DNA of 64,000 bases, taken from Zhengitettix transpicula. Taxonomy: Eukaryota > Arthropoda > Insecta > Orthoptera > Tetrigidae. Positions 23,068 to 34,639 of this stretch are shown piece after piece (within the stretch, counting starts at the first letter, position 1; each line of letters begins with the position of its first letter). The notes under the pieces were generated by a model that was not told the DNA's origin, made no database searches, and saw nothing but the letters and a program-made list of their open reading frames with translations. The stretch spans positions 12,219,001 to 12,283,000 of the forward strand of contig CM073593.1 in NCBI GenBank assembly GCA_037074705.1, given 5' to 3'. The position numbers and the translations under genes were made by a program.

Positions 23068-24071
23068 TTGTAATGCCAATTAATTAGGACATTAATTGTT
23101 TGAACATAAAATTTTAAATTCTTTGAGAAGTCTATTATTGCGGCAGGAGCTTCCATAGCGACAATGTAGTCCAGCTCCGTTCCTTTGTCGGAAGGTCAGA
23201 AAATAACGTATGCGCGCTAAAACGCAAGACGAGAGTGCAGTTCGCGGAAAGACATCGTCGATGTATAAGTGTTAGTTGGTGACGAGAATTCAACAGAGTT
23301 GGCAATTATAATTTAACAGAGTTGGTTGGTGCCTGGACATTTCTGAGGACAAAGTAAAACATTCACGAAAGCATAACGTCGAAACTTGCTAAGTAAAAGC
23401 AGTTTTGTGTCCATAGCCGGCCAGAAATAGTAAAATTTCAGTTTGAGTCCAAAGCAGTAAAGACTAGAAAATCTACAAACCACGGAATTCAGCTAAGGCA
23501 AGCATAATTCACCTAAGGCAAGCAGTCAACAGATAACTGACAACAAAAGGGAGGATCATCCGAGTTCCTGACATCCTATAAATTTTGATTAGAATCAGTG
23601 TAAAATCTGTGAATCTTAGAATCAGTGTAAAATCTCGCAATAGTTTGTTTCCATAACGAAAGGTATGCTGGAACCAACTGGACAGATGTGAGTAACAAAT
23701 TACAAATTAATTAGTTATGTAAACGTAATTAAAAGATAGAAGTCAGATTTCGTTCTCATTTTAAATTTCGTTTTAGTATAATTGTCAAGTAAATTTCTTT
23801 TCTTTTAATTGTGATTTGTTTGTTAATAAGATTTTTAAACATAATTAATGTGTCCATTATCAAACACAGTGAAGACCCTGAGATTAAAAATTTTCAAATT
23901 GTAATTGTTTTTAAATTATTGCCACAATAAAAATATTGGTTGTAAATTTTATTAATTCTTTCATTTAACAAAAAAGCCATTCCAGTTAATTATTACATTA
24001 ATAGCTTCAACGAGAGGCAAATTCATTTAATTAAATCAATTAAACTGGCCTATTAATTGTATATATTACAA
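23068..24071 (+). mobile_element. U-family element U5 (full length)
   Basis: A 1,004-bp copy from TTGTAATGCCAATTAATTAG to TTAATTGTATATATTACAA. Terminal bases are inverted: AATTAGGACATTAATTG on the left against GGCCTATTAATTGTA on the right. It contains GGTATGCTGGAACCAACTGG, ATGTGAGTAACAA (splice-donor-like), and a degenerate 3' box TAGCTTCAACGAGAGGCAAA. It abuts the PLE tail at 24,072. Confidence 0.7.
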
Positions 24072-24215
24072 TATATTGTTCTCATATTCCTCGTAAAGTG
24101 TTGTAACTTTGTCTATATCGTCAGTCTGGCGAGAGTATTGACAAGGATCACATTTGACTGAAACGTCTATAAATTATTGCAAATTTTATTGTTCAAAATT
24201 AATTCATGTTTTATA
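24072..24215 (+). repeat. Penelope-like tail P3
   Basis: TCGTAAAGTGTTGTAACTTT, CTGGCGAGAG, GACAAGGATCACATTTGACT and GAAACGTCTATAAATT match the tails of P1 and P2. This is the copy that keeps GAAACGTC intact. No GIY-YIG sequence remains upstream, because the U5 boundary cuts it. Confidence 0.6.
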
Positions 24216-26219
24216 TCTGTTATATTTCTTGTGTTATTGTTTTTTGATTCGAAAAATACAGTTAACTGAATGATTTTATTAGAAAACAACAATGTAAACT
24301 ACAGCATCATAGATAAGATACAAAATCATCGTTAAACATATATTTTTAAATTTTTATAATATAAATTTAACTTCATCGTCGTGCCGGATTAATATCAGTT
24401 ATAGATGTCACTTATTGTTTTCATTTGATACGAAAGTGATCCTTTAAAATTGGAAGTGTTATGTGAGGCTTTCTACCCAATTGTGACAAATTACTCAGTG
24501 CATTGAAAAATGGTGGTGAAGATTGTCAAGAACTGTGGAGTTCCAGTCAACCTCAGGTCCTCTGTACAGAAACATTCTTGTGAAGTTGTGAATGAGGGCT
24601 GTGTAACATGTACCGGAAAATAATCCATTGGCTGTCCAGTTTAAAGTTTGATATGCTTCCTTCTAAACTGCTTAATCTCGGGACGTAGAAGACGTAATCC
24701 ATGAGTGATCTTTGGAGAGGGCGCATCGTTGCGGAGCGGCCACAGACGGGATCTCGCGTCCTCTAAGCTCGGATTGTGGACTACGAGCATCAATCTTTGG
24801 CATTAGAGAGTTTGCATGAGACCGGACCTTTGACCTACGGCGGAGGAGCAACGCATTGCGGCAAATTAGCTTCGCCCAGCAGCTCTGGGCCACGACTCTG
24901 CAGTTCGTGACGCCATGTTCTCTCACGCACCTTCGTGGGAAAGCTCGGGAGGTAGCACTCAACCCCATCAATCAACAGGAGGCGAGCGCAGGTGCTCTGC
25001 CCAGCAACAATGATCAAACGACGATAATTACACGTGCCATGTTTATAAATCCCTCCTACGCGCCGATTTATCTCGCGGAAGGTCCATCCGGAACCTGTAT
25101 TGGCTTCTGCTTCTCAAACATTTTTTAAATTGAATACATTTTCTTATATTTCAGTTGAATGGAATATCATCGTTATAGACATTAAATGTAAGTTAATTTA
25201 GTATTCTTAAATTTCGAATGTTTTTTAATTTTATCTTTTTACAAGATATTTTAAAAATATGATTTTTAAAATGTTTAGAACACATCAAGAGATTTAAAAT
25301 ATTTGGGATGAAACGTTGCATGAAGTTGACTTGCCTTGATTAAGTTCACGTAAATTTATTAAAATATTATATAATGCCAACACGTTAAATTTTTCAATAC
25401 TCTTGTCTTTACGGCATTGTTTTTTTAATTTTTTTAATTACATTAATTCTCTTTACAAATGAGTATGACAAATAGTTGAAAGCTACTGATTGTAAGTATT
25501 AACTAATTATAATTCATTGTCATGACAATATATTTTATGTAAATATTAACTAATTATAATCCAGTGTCATGGTAATATATTTTATGTTGTTACTGTAAAA
25601 AGGGTTTTACCACGTAAACAGTCAATTTTACTGAATTTGAGAATTATATATATTTTTTTTTTTTGACACGGAGGAATCTGCTATAATCACTGGAGAATTT
25701 TATTTCGTCATCAAATGAATCTAGATGTGATTAGTTAAAAGTATTTAAATGAATAAACCATCCAAATTGGTCAGAAATATGTTTTTAAAAAATAAAAAAT
25801 TATAATACATTAATAAAATATAAAATTCCGTGACATATCGTTTTTCTTTAGACCCTCTTACGATGCCAATGTAAAAAAATTATACTTGTCTGGATATCAA
25901 AAATATTAGAGAGAACAAGATTTTACAAACATGATATTTACAATAAAGTTATACGAAAATGTATCGAATATTACTAATAATTTATTTCTTAAAATATAAA
26001 CTCGTAATTAAAAATTTGTGGAGCGAATTTCTAAACGCGTGTCGAAACGACAGTTATATAGAAAATGGTGTTGAGCGTATTGTTGTTATTTAAAAGTAAT
26101 AATGGAGCTTTTTTACATTAAATATTAAAAATAATTTGCAATAACAAGGAACCCTAAATTCTATTTAAATTATTATTAGCATTTTTCACAATAATAGTCG
26201 AACTGTTGGATCTAATGTG
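24216..26219. other. no gene recognised; one GC-richer island
   Basis: Bases about 24,670-25,090 are much richer in G+C and CpG than the flanks, and are open on both strands for up to about 100 codons (for example the minus strand at 24,672-24,971). The translations have no recognisable domain, and opposite-strand overlap argues against coding. It could be an exon or promoter of an unseen gene, or an unknown repeat. The rest is AT-rich. Confidence 0.35.
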
Positions 26220-26540
26220 CAAAATTTCGCTCATCAATCTTGCTTAATATTTACATTCATTAGTTTTCCAATGAAAATTATGGTTATCTAAATGAATGCT
26301 TCGACACGAATGAATAATTTTGAACGTTAAATTTCATGTTCATTAATTTACGTTTTTCGTTTGCCCGATATAACACGCGTTGCAAACATAAATAAAATTA
26401 AATTGGTCTAAAATAATAATTTTGTCGTTAATAGTTTTGACTAAGTTTAATTTAATAATACATTTATAATTCAATGAAGTCACACTAACTATTATAAGTA
26501 TTTCATTCAACTTTTCCACACTACATAATTTTAATTCCAT
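26220..26540 (-). pseudogene. Penelope-like GIY-YIG remnant P4
   Basis: The minus strand contains NFIYVCNACYIGQTKNVN near 26,343-26,397. This is the Cys-x-x-Cys-Tyr-Ile-Gly-Gln-Thr core of a PLE GIY-YIG domain. A stop follows, and only faint similarity (EH-like and ISEML-like parts) continues. It is very decayed and differs from P1/P2 and P5, so it is probably a separate lineage. Confidence 0.55.
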
Positions 26541-26544
26541 TAAC

Positions 26545-27330
26545 GCAGTATTTTGTTATTAATAGTTAAAATTTAGTAAAAATCAAAATGAAAATACACA
26601 TTTATAACTGAAACTGAGCACTTGATACGTTTTAAATCAGCCAATAAGTATGCTTTTTTTGGAAGTATTGTGCTGTTAAGACCCTTAACGAATGATAATC
26701 CAAAATATCTACAAAAAAAAAACGTAATGGTTAGAGTATATTAGATGAACTGTATCAGAAAAGTATCACGTCATTGTCAAACAATTTTGCATTAGATCTG
26801 TGCTTAATATTTAAGTTAAATTATTATTTAAAAATCTAAATGGAGCGGTAATCATTTTGTCAATTCTTGTACGACCACAGGTTCTACTCGCAAGTATTTC
26901 CCTCTATCACTCCGGCAGGCACCAAAGATATAGATTAGCGGCTACCGATGTTCCACCGATTCCGTCTCCCGGGGCAACGAAAGGTGGTGTTTACGGAAGC
27001 CTATCAGTGCTGGTTGTCTTGCCAATCGTGTGGCTCCCCGTCGACAATGGCGCTTGATGGGGGCACCATATGGTGCCGTTGGCGCCACGAACAGCTGAGT
27101 GGCGGAACCCACAGGAAACAGCTGAGATGCGCACGTGGGTCCCGGAACAGGTGCGGGATGAGAAGTGCGTTATTGTTGAGGACGTGCGCCGAATTCCACT
27201 CAAACGCAGCAAATCTCAGCCTGTGCAATTATGATACAACCAGCGGTTCTACCTAACATACGTAAAATAAAACAGAGGAATTTGCTCTGGAATATAATAC
27301 CTAATATACTATAATAAAAAAAGCATTTTT
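26545..27330. other. GC-richer island, no gene recognised
   Basis: Bases about 26,860-27,230 form a CpG-containing island in AT-rich DNA, with overlapping open frames on both strands (longest 102 codons) but no domain I recognise. GGGGGCACCATATGGTGCCG around 27,059-27,078 contains the 12-bp palindrome GGCACCATATGGTGCC extended by two bases. Confidence 0.4.
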
Positions 27331-28336
27331 AAATTCATGAAAAGTTAATATTTAATAAACAAAATAATTTATTGTGGCAATACTTGAAACAATTACACAA
27401 ATAATTACAAATAGAATTTATCTCAGGGTCATTACTGGGTTTGATAATGGCTAATCATTTATTTAGAAATCTTATCAACACAAATTTCAATAAAAAGATT
27501 TACTCGTCTGTTAATTAGGACGAAATTTACTTGTCGGCACAATTAAACTAAAAAGATGGATTCTACTTAACAAATTTTATCAAAGGAAGAGAACGAAATC
27601 TGACGACTATCTTTTAATCCGGTTTACATAATTAATTGTTTTATATTGGTACTCACGGCAGCATTCCAGGATACTTTTTACTTACGAAGCACTATGACGG
27701 GTTTTGCACAGCTTCTACTAAAGCTCACTGATTCTAAAATTAGTATTTTTAGATCAAAATCAGGAACCAGGAACCTCCTTTTCGTATCTCCCTCACTCGG
27801 TTGACTCCTGCTACTTCTCAGCGTGGCTATGTTCACCAAAACTGTCTGTGCTTAGCAGGTTTTATAGTTCTGCGTGTGTGAATGTTTTATCTATGCTTTC
27901 CTGCAAGTTTATTTCGATTCTCGTTCTCGCCTTTCGTTTTCGTCCTCGTCTCTCCAAGTTCCAAATGTTCTTTCACGACCACCCGGTCGCTGAGGATTCG
28001 AAATACGGACTGAACTCTACCGTATCTTAATGTGAACTCCACTCTACCGTAACGTGATCTGCACTCTCTCATACCATAACGTGAACTCTTAATGCGACCT
28101 GCCTTCTGCCATATCATAACGTTAACTCTTAATGCAACCTGCCTTCTGCCATATCATAACGTGAACTGCTTCTCGTCTTGCAAATCCGAGCGCTGCATAC
28201 GCCATTTTTCAGGGCTTCCGACAAAGAAAACAATGCTCTGCTTCATTGTTGCTCTGTTATGTACCGCCGTAATAATATATTTCTCAAACTATTTATTTTT
28301 TTAAATTTACAATTAATGTCTCAATTAATTTTGATT
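27330..28336 (-). mobile_element. U-family element U6
   Basis: Contains ATCTCAGGGTCATTACTGGG at about 27,420, GAACGAAATCTGACGACTAT at about 27,593, a TACTCACGGCAGCATTCCAG junction, and CATTAATTGTAAATT-type 5' end sequence reversed near 28,300-28,336. Inside, a short unit of about 55 bp (CTTAATGC(A/G)ACCTGCC followed by TTCTGCCATATCATAACGT) is repeated two to three times at 28,030-28,165. Termini are eroded and no TA run remains. Confidence 0.55.
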
Positions 28337-29030
28337 GTTTGAATTGGAATTTGTAATTGTCAAAATAAAGTGTTGTAAGAGTGTCGGCAAAAACGAATTT
28401 ATTTATGAAACAGTAATTTACTCTATTAATCTTCAATTGTCTATGCTGTAACTTCTCCCGAGTCTAGGATACAAGTGTGAGGGAAATAGTGCAAATAATA
28501 ATAAACATTATAATTAGAAGAATTAAACACTGTCAAAAATAATATTACGGATAACAAATTAATAATAATAAAAAAGAAATGAAAAAATTAATTTTAAAAT
28601 GGATCGGGATAATATAAAATTTTATTTTATTTACGACGAACAGCCCTAGACAGAAATAATGGAGCGTCCAAGTACACCAACATTTTTCTCCAATAATAAC
28701 TATAATTAAAAAAGAAAGGAAAGGGACAAAATAACTGTACTCTGGACTTTTCCTAAGAATAGAAAGGTTTTTAAAAAGTAGGTAGAAACATTAAAAAGTC
28801 AGGTGCTTATGTTGTGAAAACAAGGATATTTCAATATTCTAAAATTGCGTTTTTAATTTCTTTTCTGTAATTTATCATTGTACTTTAATTATATAAAACT
28901 ACCACTTGGCACCTGCACTAATAATAAATACAATACAATACTGATTAAAAATCTGATATTTATAATATTATTAATAAATGAATTAACGGCATTCATCCAG
29001 AAAAAATGTTTATTAACGATAGCCTAAATA
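28337..29030. other. AT-rich stretch, no gene recognised
   Basis: No repeat or coding signal could be supported. Confidence 0.4.
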
Positions 29031-29034
29031 TGGC

Positions 29035-29255
29035 GACGTTCGCCCTTGTTTTAGGACATATTCAGGTTTAATAGTTATTATATGTAAATCATACAAATAT
29101 TTAGATGCAAGGTTTTTCTGCCAATATCGCTTTATTTAGTATTCAATTTTTTTTCGGTTCCAGCAGGCGAGTCAGAAAAACGTGCACCTAATTTTTAAAA
29201 TGTTTAATATACAATTACTTAACCTAAAGAGGTCCTAAAAGTATGACAAAACGTC
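29035..29255. repeat. A-lineage inverted pair of hammerhead-like motifs
   Basis: On the minus strand at 29,035-29,065 the motif reads CTGAATATGTCCTAAAACAA then GGGCGAACGTC. On the plus strand at 29,224-29,255 it reads CTAAAGAGGTCCTAAAAGTA then TGACAAAACGTC. Each has lost a different core base (GAAA to GAA, and CTGA to CTAA), so both look dead. Head-to-head spacing is about 160 bp. Confidence 0.5.
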
Positions 29256-29259
29256 AATA

Positions 29260-30089
29260 TATATAATTTTTTCGTTAATTAACAATTTTTTGACACAAGG
29301 CCGTTTATTTCTTTAACATAAAATTAGGTATATAACTAATATTCCTTATTACAAGAATCTTAATGTAATTAAATATTCCTAACTGATTGTATAATTCATC
29401 AACAAATTATCGACAACAATCACACGATCAGTTGGTACAATTTCCATATTTTGAATATAAATAGTAATTATAAACCCAAATTCATTTCTGAAATGAATAT
29501 TAAGCATATCTTTTATGTCCAAACCGACACAGATTTTTTTAGTAATTTTTAGAGGCTCATAATTAACTAATGTCTATTATGAAAAACATAAAATACAATA
29601 TTTTATTTTGCCTTTTAATTAGGTTCAATAAAAGTTACCACAAACTGAGTTAACGATATCTTTCTATTGCTATACCTATGAATTAATACTCTTGTCTTTA
29701 CCTGCATATATGATTAATTGAATTTGATTTATATGATTGTGGGGATTTTTCGCTGTCCGTTCCTTAGATTTAACGTAATTTATTAATTATTTCACCTTTT
29801 CAGATAATATTATTCTTTCTAGAAAGAATGCATCACAACCTTTTAATTAATATACTTAGTTTACAGAACTAAAATTTTGCTTCAGGATATAAATTGTTCT
29901 TTATTTTCGCAGGATTTGACTTTGGCCGCTCATGCCACGGTTGCTATGAGCACTACATAATTCTTTAATCGTATATCTTTGGATTTAAAACATACAATTA
30001 TACTTTCAGCGACTTCTGTGGAAAATATCGCTCAAGACAAATTGTTAATGTTAATAACACTACAATTTTTTGTTTGAAATCCACTTTTT
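29260..30089. other. AT-rich stretch, no gene recognised
   Basis: No repeat or coding signal could be supported. Confidence 0.4.
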
Positions 30090-30460
30090 TTTTAGGTGTA
30101 GACAGGCTATGTATAGGATAATCCACATAGTGGCAACTCCCTTCTTATAGGATGGGAAAGGGATTTGAAAGGGGGGATGCGGAAGGGTAGAGGAAGGTAG
30201 CCAAGTGTTAACTAGGGCCCTCGGGCTATGGTTTAAGGATCCTACCCCGCAATTCGCCTAAAAGTGATACAGGGAAAAAACCCTAGAAAAACCTGAATAA
30301 GGTAGGTCGGGCATTTGGTACTTGTCCCACGCCCTTCCGATGGCGGGAGAGGGGTTAGCTGTGGGGTCGCAGTTTTCCCCTCTTCGTGCCTTTACCGGTT
30401 TAGGAGGCAGCTGGCCGACCAGAGCACTCTGGGATGGTTCACCTGCGAGAGAATCCTCTC
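30090..30460 (-). repeat. S-family repeat S6
   Basis: Starts TTTTTTTTAGGTGTAGACAG and continues GGCTATGTATAGGATAATCC, GGATCCTACCCCGCAATTCG and GGCAGCTGGCCGACCAGAGC. It ends in CACCTGCGAGAGAATCCTCT, a copy of the family's palindromic GCGAGAG/CTCTCGC box. The plus-strand open frame at 30,322-30,516 is simply the repeat. Confidence 0.75.
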
Positions 30461-30779
30461 ACAGGATTGAAAAGCCACGTCTAGTATTGGAAGTATCAAA
30501 TATTACCGTCTACTAATAAAGTAACTTTACTTAAGAAATTTTCTTTTAACACTTAAGTGTATGATTTTTTAAAGGAAATGTGTGAAGATGTATTTTTGTC
30601 AACACAATACAGAAAAAATAACTAAAAAATCTCAAAAGTGACCAAAGTCAATTTGCACATATGCAACATAAGTATAATTAGGTCTGATTTATTAATAATT
30701 CACATTGATTCGATAATTATGATTTAGTGTGAATGACGCTTATAATTTTCTTTATTGAAAAAACAAAACAAAAATGAAT

Positions 30780-30936
30780 ATTCTGGAGTGGCCACGGAAG
30801 CCAAAAGTTCCATATTTCCTTAAATGCATGTTTTTTCGTATCTGAATCACAAATTAACTCTCTTAGATGCAAATAGGTGCCTCTGGGGAGATACTAAAAG
30901 CTATGTTGCACTATGCACTAAAGGGTTAATAAATCT
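30780..30936 (-). mobile_element. piggyBac-like MITE fragment
   Basis: Read from 30,936 on the minus strand, it begins TTAACCCTTTAGTGCATAGT, then AGTATCTCCCCAGAGGCACC, and later TTGGCTTCCGTGGCCACTCC. The same order of blocks is found at 59,226-59,380. TTAA followed by CCCTTT is the usual piggyBac-superfamily junction. The opposite end was not located. No transposase is present. Confidence 0.45.
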
Positions 30937-30939
30937 AAA

Positions 30940-32055
30940 ATATATAATATATCAGAAAAGTTTATCAATTAATTAAACCGAAACTATTTAGTGAATACAA
31001 CGTTAGTCTAGAATTTTGAGACTTTTTCTGGTAATCAGGTAAGAAACAGCTTGGATTGTATATGCAAAATATATTTGTATGCTGAATTAGCAGAAATGAG
31101 TACTATGACGGTTGTACCCAAAATGTTATTATTACGAATAAAATATAATAAATATATGTAAGAAAATATAAGAATGGCGGAAAGCACGTCTAACGGTAAA
31201 CAACGCTATAGTTGAATATTTATGACTTTTTCTGTGTGTTTCATTCACTCATCGACCACATAATTTCCTATGATTTTTGGGCCCGTTGGTTCATCGGTTC
31301 ACACGTTCCATCCTGGCAGCGAGAATGTCTTGAGGTGCTAAGGTGTGGGGGCGATGTCTTCTAGGTGCGTCTAACCCTCCGGACTCTATGCAGTCAGCTG
31401 TCGGCCCCACTTCCGGGCGTTGTGTAGGCTTTTTACGGGAATCCAAACTCGGCCTTGTATGAGGGGGGGTGGGATTTCCCACGATCGTGGAGCCGGAAGC
31501 TGCTCGCATTGACCTTCCTTCCGGACCCGCCTCAATGGGCTCACTCCCCCACCTTCACTCTCACCCTTGTCTAGGTACTATTCATTATCACGACGACCTA
31601 CGATGAATGGAGCTCCTTTAATTCCGATATTTTTACGAAAAAAAATGGAATTCACAGTACATCATGGTTAAAACAAAATCACAAAATTTTCTGGACTGTT
31701 TCTAATTTTTTATGTAATTAATGAGAAATATTCATGACGAAGAGGTTAACATTGCGTTCTGTTTTAGTATAGTTTCGACAACACCTCGGAAAGAGTCGAC
31801 ATCCCTTATCTGAAAATTATAAATCAATTATCTGCCGTTAAATTTCTGGCACTTTCTTCTATAAGTCAAATAAGCCTCTTTACAATTTCTTGTTGGAGAC
31901 TTTGATACTTCTTCGGACCCTTTCATGTTGACTACGTACATTAAGTTCCAATGTGTGTGCATACTATGTTCTCGCATAACACAATGTAAATATTTTCAAT
32001 CCATATTTCCTTGGAATGTAGTTGTGGAAACGAGGCTCGAGTTATATATTTTTTT
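30940..32055. other. no gene recognised; one GC-rich island
   Basis: About 31,280-31,560 is strikingly GC-rich, with a 72-codon minus-strand frame rich in Pro, Arg and Thr. I recognise no domain. The rest is AT-rich. Confidence 0.35.
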
Positions 32056-32056
32056 C

Positions 32057-32059
<3 letters not shown>

Positions 32060-32122
<63 letters not shown>
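32060..32122. repeat. (GA)n microsatellite
   Basis: About 31 AG/GA dinucleotides with one interruption (AGATAGAG). Its right edge joins an S-family fragment (32,122-32,188: GGCAACATGAGGGTAATCCG ... GGAAGGGATTTTAAAGGG) without a gap. Glu-Arg or Ser-Leu strings read from it are microsatellite translations. Confidence 0.95.
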
Positions 32123-32123
<1 letters not shown>

Positions 32124-32188
32124 CAACATGAGGGTAATCCGTCATTGGAGAAACTCCCCTTTAATATCACAGGAAGGGATTTTAAAGG
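32122..32188 (-). repeat. S-family fragment S7
   Basis: Only the A-rich-end portion of the S repeat survives, in minus orientation. Where other copies show a T-run before GGGCAACAGG, this one has the (GA)n tract, and GCAACAGGCTACATGAGG is shortened to GCAACATGAGG. Confidence 0.65.
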
Positions 32189-32316
32189 GTTCGGATCGGA
32201 GTAATTCACTTCACGGTTTTATTTATTCTGTTTCATTTAGGATCGCGTCAACAACAAAGTCTTTAGCAACTATACCTTTACAATTCCATATTATACTATA
32301 TATATATATATATATA

Positions 32317-33379
32317 TTGTAATAATCAACAATTAGGGTTAATTAAATTTTGCCCCACATTGTAATAGCCATATATGTAATGATGAAAAAGATAGGCTTT
32401 AATTAAATGAAAAAGATAATCAAATTTTTTCAAGCAAAATTTATTTATTAAATTGTGGCTTCTAAAATTTACAAACAATTACAATAAAATGAAAATCTCT
32501 TAATCTCTCAGGGTCTTTACTGGGTATGATAATTTACAGTGAAAATTATTGAATGTTCTTATTAACAATACAGTTTAAAATTTACTTCAAAATAATGTGC
32601 TGATAAATGAAAGAAAAGCTACAAGAAAAGCGAACGAAATCTGACTTTACCGTTTTAGTTAGCGTTTACAGATTTTATTAAGGTTCTGATTACTTACGTA
32701 TTGTTCGGCTGGTACCAGCATTCTTTTAGCGCTTCAAAAGTACACTATATTGCAAAATTTTTACACAGATTATAAATTTTTCTCACAGATTCTACACATA
32801 TAAAGTAGAAATGCGATTACTAGGCTCCCAGGAACTCGGATGATCCTCCTAATTGGTCGGCTATCTGATGTCGTTTTCCCTCAGCACGAAAATGTTCAAG
32901 TTCTTTATAATGAAGCAAACCCTTGCTTCCGTTGGCTAATTGTTAGCACATCTACTCGGTCCAACTAACTGCTTGCTTACAGGAATCTTATGAGTTGCAG
33001 ATTTTTGCCTTTTACCACATTATTTATCGGTTTGAATTGAAAACTTCTATGTAGCTCGGTGAAGATTTACTTTTAAAATGTCTCTTCTTTCGTGGCTGAC
33101 CGTAGACTTAGAATTTTCTATTTTGCTCCTCGCTGTAGACTCAAGCTGTAGTCTTTCGCTCCTCGCCGTAGACTTAGACTAACTATTACAGTGTCTCTCC
33201 TCTCGTGGTAGACTGAAGACTGCTCATACTTTTGCGCGCGTAATCGCCATTCCGAACCCTCAATTATACCAGAGCTCGCCGTTTATTGTTGCTTTGCTCG
33301 CTCTCACCGCTATAATTCAAACTGTTCCCTAACAATTCAAATTATTTAAAAACAATTAATGGCTTAATTAATTGGCGTT

Positions 33380-33383
<4 letters not shown>
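32317..33383 (-). mobile_element. U-family element U8 (full length, TA on both sides)
   Basis: A 1,067-bp copy. The left edge TTGTAATAATCAACAATTAG follows a TA run (about 32,296-32,316) and the right edge TTAATTGGCGTTACAA precedes another (33,384-33,440). Landmarks in order (plus strand) are TTTTGCCCCACATTGTAATA, CTCTCAGGGTCTTTACTGGG, GAACGAAATCTGACTTTACC, ATTACTTACGTATTGTTCGG (splice-donor-like on the minus strand) and GGCTGGTACCAGCATTC. It is the best single example of the family's boundaries. Confidence 0.75.

Positions 33384-33440
<57 letters not shown>
33384..33440. repeat. (TA)n microsatellite
   Basis: About 28 uninterrupted TA dinucleotides immediately beyond the terminal TTACAA of U8. 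Confidence 0.95.
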
Positions 33441-33441
<1 letters not shown>

Positions 33442-33667
33442 AAAAGCAATTTACAGATCTGGATGTATTTACATTTACAGTTTTTGTACATTTATTTTCG
33501 TTTTTTTATATTTCTTTGTCTAGTTTTGTAGAAACAACTTGATTTTCTGATAGTAGAATTAAATGAAATAATTTGTTTTTGTTATTAAAATTTTTTATTA
33601 ACACATATATAATCGATTTAACCAAAAAACAGCCATTTTGACGCCAGAAATTTTTTAAAAAAAATAC

Positions 33668-33698
33668 AACGTTTTGCCAGTATTGGTGACCACTTCAG
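33668..33698 (-). ncRNA. hammerhead-like motif, separate lineage
   Basis: The minus strand reads CTGAAGTGGTCACCAATACT then GGCAAAACGTTG. The order CTGAAG - GGTCA...TGGC - AAAACGTTG resembles the A and C motifs with a changed core (CUGAAGU, and AAAA for GAAA). It is probably a decayed PLE tail. Confidence 0.3.
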
Positions 33699-33765
33699 GT
33701 AAAAAGATTCGCAATTCCTATTAATAAATCTTTTCTGACGCTAAAAAGTCTGGTGATTATTTATA

Positions 33766-34470
33766 ACTATCTGGGTGTCCGGCGTCGAAAAAGGATTTAA
33801 TTCTATATTAATATTTAGTCTAGAAGTGATCTGACCTAAATCTAACTGTTCCTAGTTCCGTACAAACTTTCGACCGATAGTGCATTAACTGAACAGCTAT
33901 AAAATACATAGAATTTTATTGCATCTATGGCAACAAACATTACGAATTTATTTACGAAAGGATAAATATACTCCTTGAGTCTTCAGACATTACGAAAGGT
34001 TACATTGATTAAATTCTTATCTAGATTCACAATGTAAGCAAATGGTCGCCATATTGGAGTCACTAATATGGCACGAAAATTAACTTACGTTTTCCGCAAG
34101 GATTAAAAAAAGGTAGTTTTTTATCATTATTCAATGGAGTATTACTGGATTTTTATCCATACCTTTTTTTCAAAGAAAATATTTCTTATTTATTTCATTA
34201 CCGAGAAAAGGACCTATTTACATTGTTCGTCGCGTAGTAACGTCTCTCTTTCTCTCGTGACGTCATGGTCTCTTGACGCGCAGTAATTTAACACAAACTT
34301 ATCACAATTTGCAATTATAATTCTTTCCCTATTTATGCTAGCGGTTTCTCACCCCCACAGTACCGTTTCTCGTGTTTTTAAGAATGTCTATACCAAGTTT
34401 TGTTACGATATGTTCACGCGTGTAATTTGTATAAATATTAACGTAAATACATACATCCTTTTTTATTAGT
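33766..34470 (+). repeat. V-family repeat V1
   Basis: Starts ACTATCTGGGTGTCCGGCGT and ends TACATACATCCTTTTTTATT. It contains GTCTAGAAGTGATCTGACCT, GCGTAGTAACGTCTCTCTTT, a perfect TGACGTCA at 34,258-34,265, then TTGACGCGCAGTAATTTAAC and CTCACCCCCACAGTACCG. The same order is seen at 50,570-52,040 and 60,807-61,400. No coding capacity was seen. Confidence 0.7.
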
Positions 34471-34537
34471 CAGAATATATATATATATCATTGCTCTCTA
34501 AATTATATATTAAAAATTGTTTTACATGAAATAGATC

Positions 34538-34558
34538 CCAGAAGAGGACGAAACGTCG
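34538..34558 (+). ncRNA. short hammerhead-like fragment
   Basis: CCAGAAGAGGACGAAACGTC preserves the GAAGAG...GACGAAACGTC ends of the A motif but lacks most of the hairpin, and CTGA reads CAGA. It is a dead or deleted tail. Confidence 0.3.
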
Positions 34559-34639
34559 TTGTTACTATTGTAAATTATGTTTTTTGTAATAAAATAAATT
34601 ATTAATAATTATTATGATTCCAGGCTATTTATTTATTTA

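Noticed and set aside
24672..24971. 99-codon Arg-rich open frame
   Set aside because: Overlaps open frames on the opposite strand in a GC-rich patch and shows no family signature.
31925..32131. Glu-Arg and Ser-Leu rich open frames
   Set aside because: Translations of the (GA)n microsatellite in both directions.
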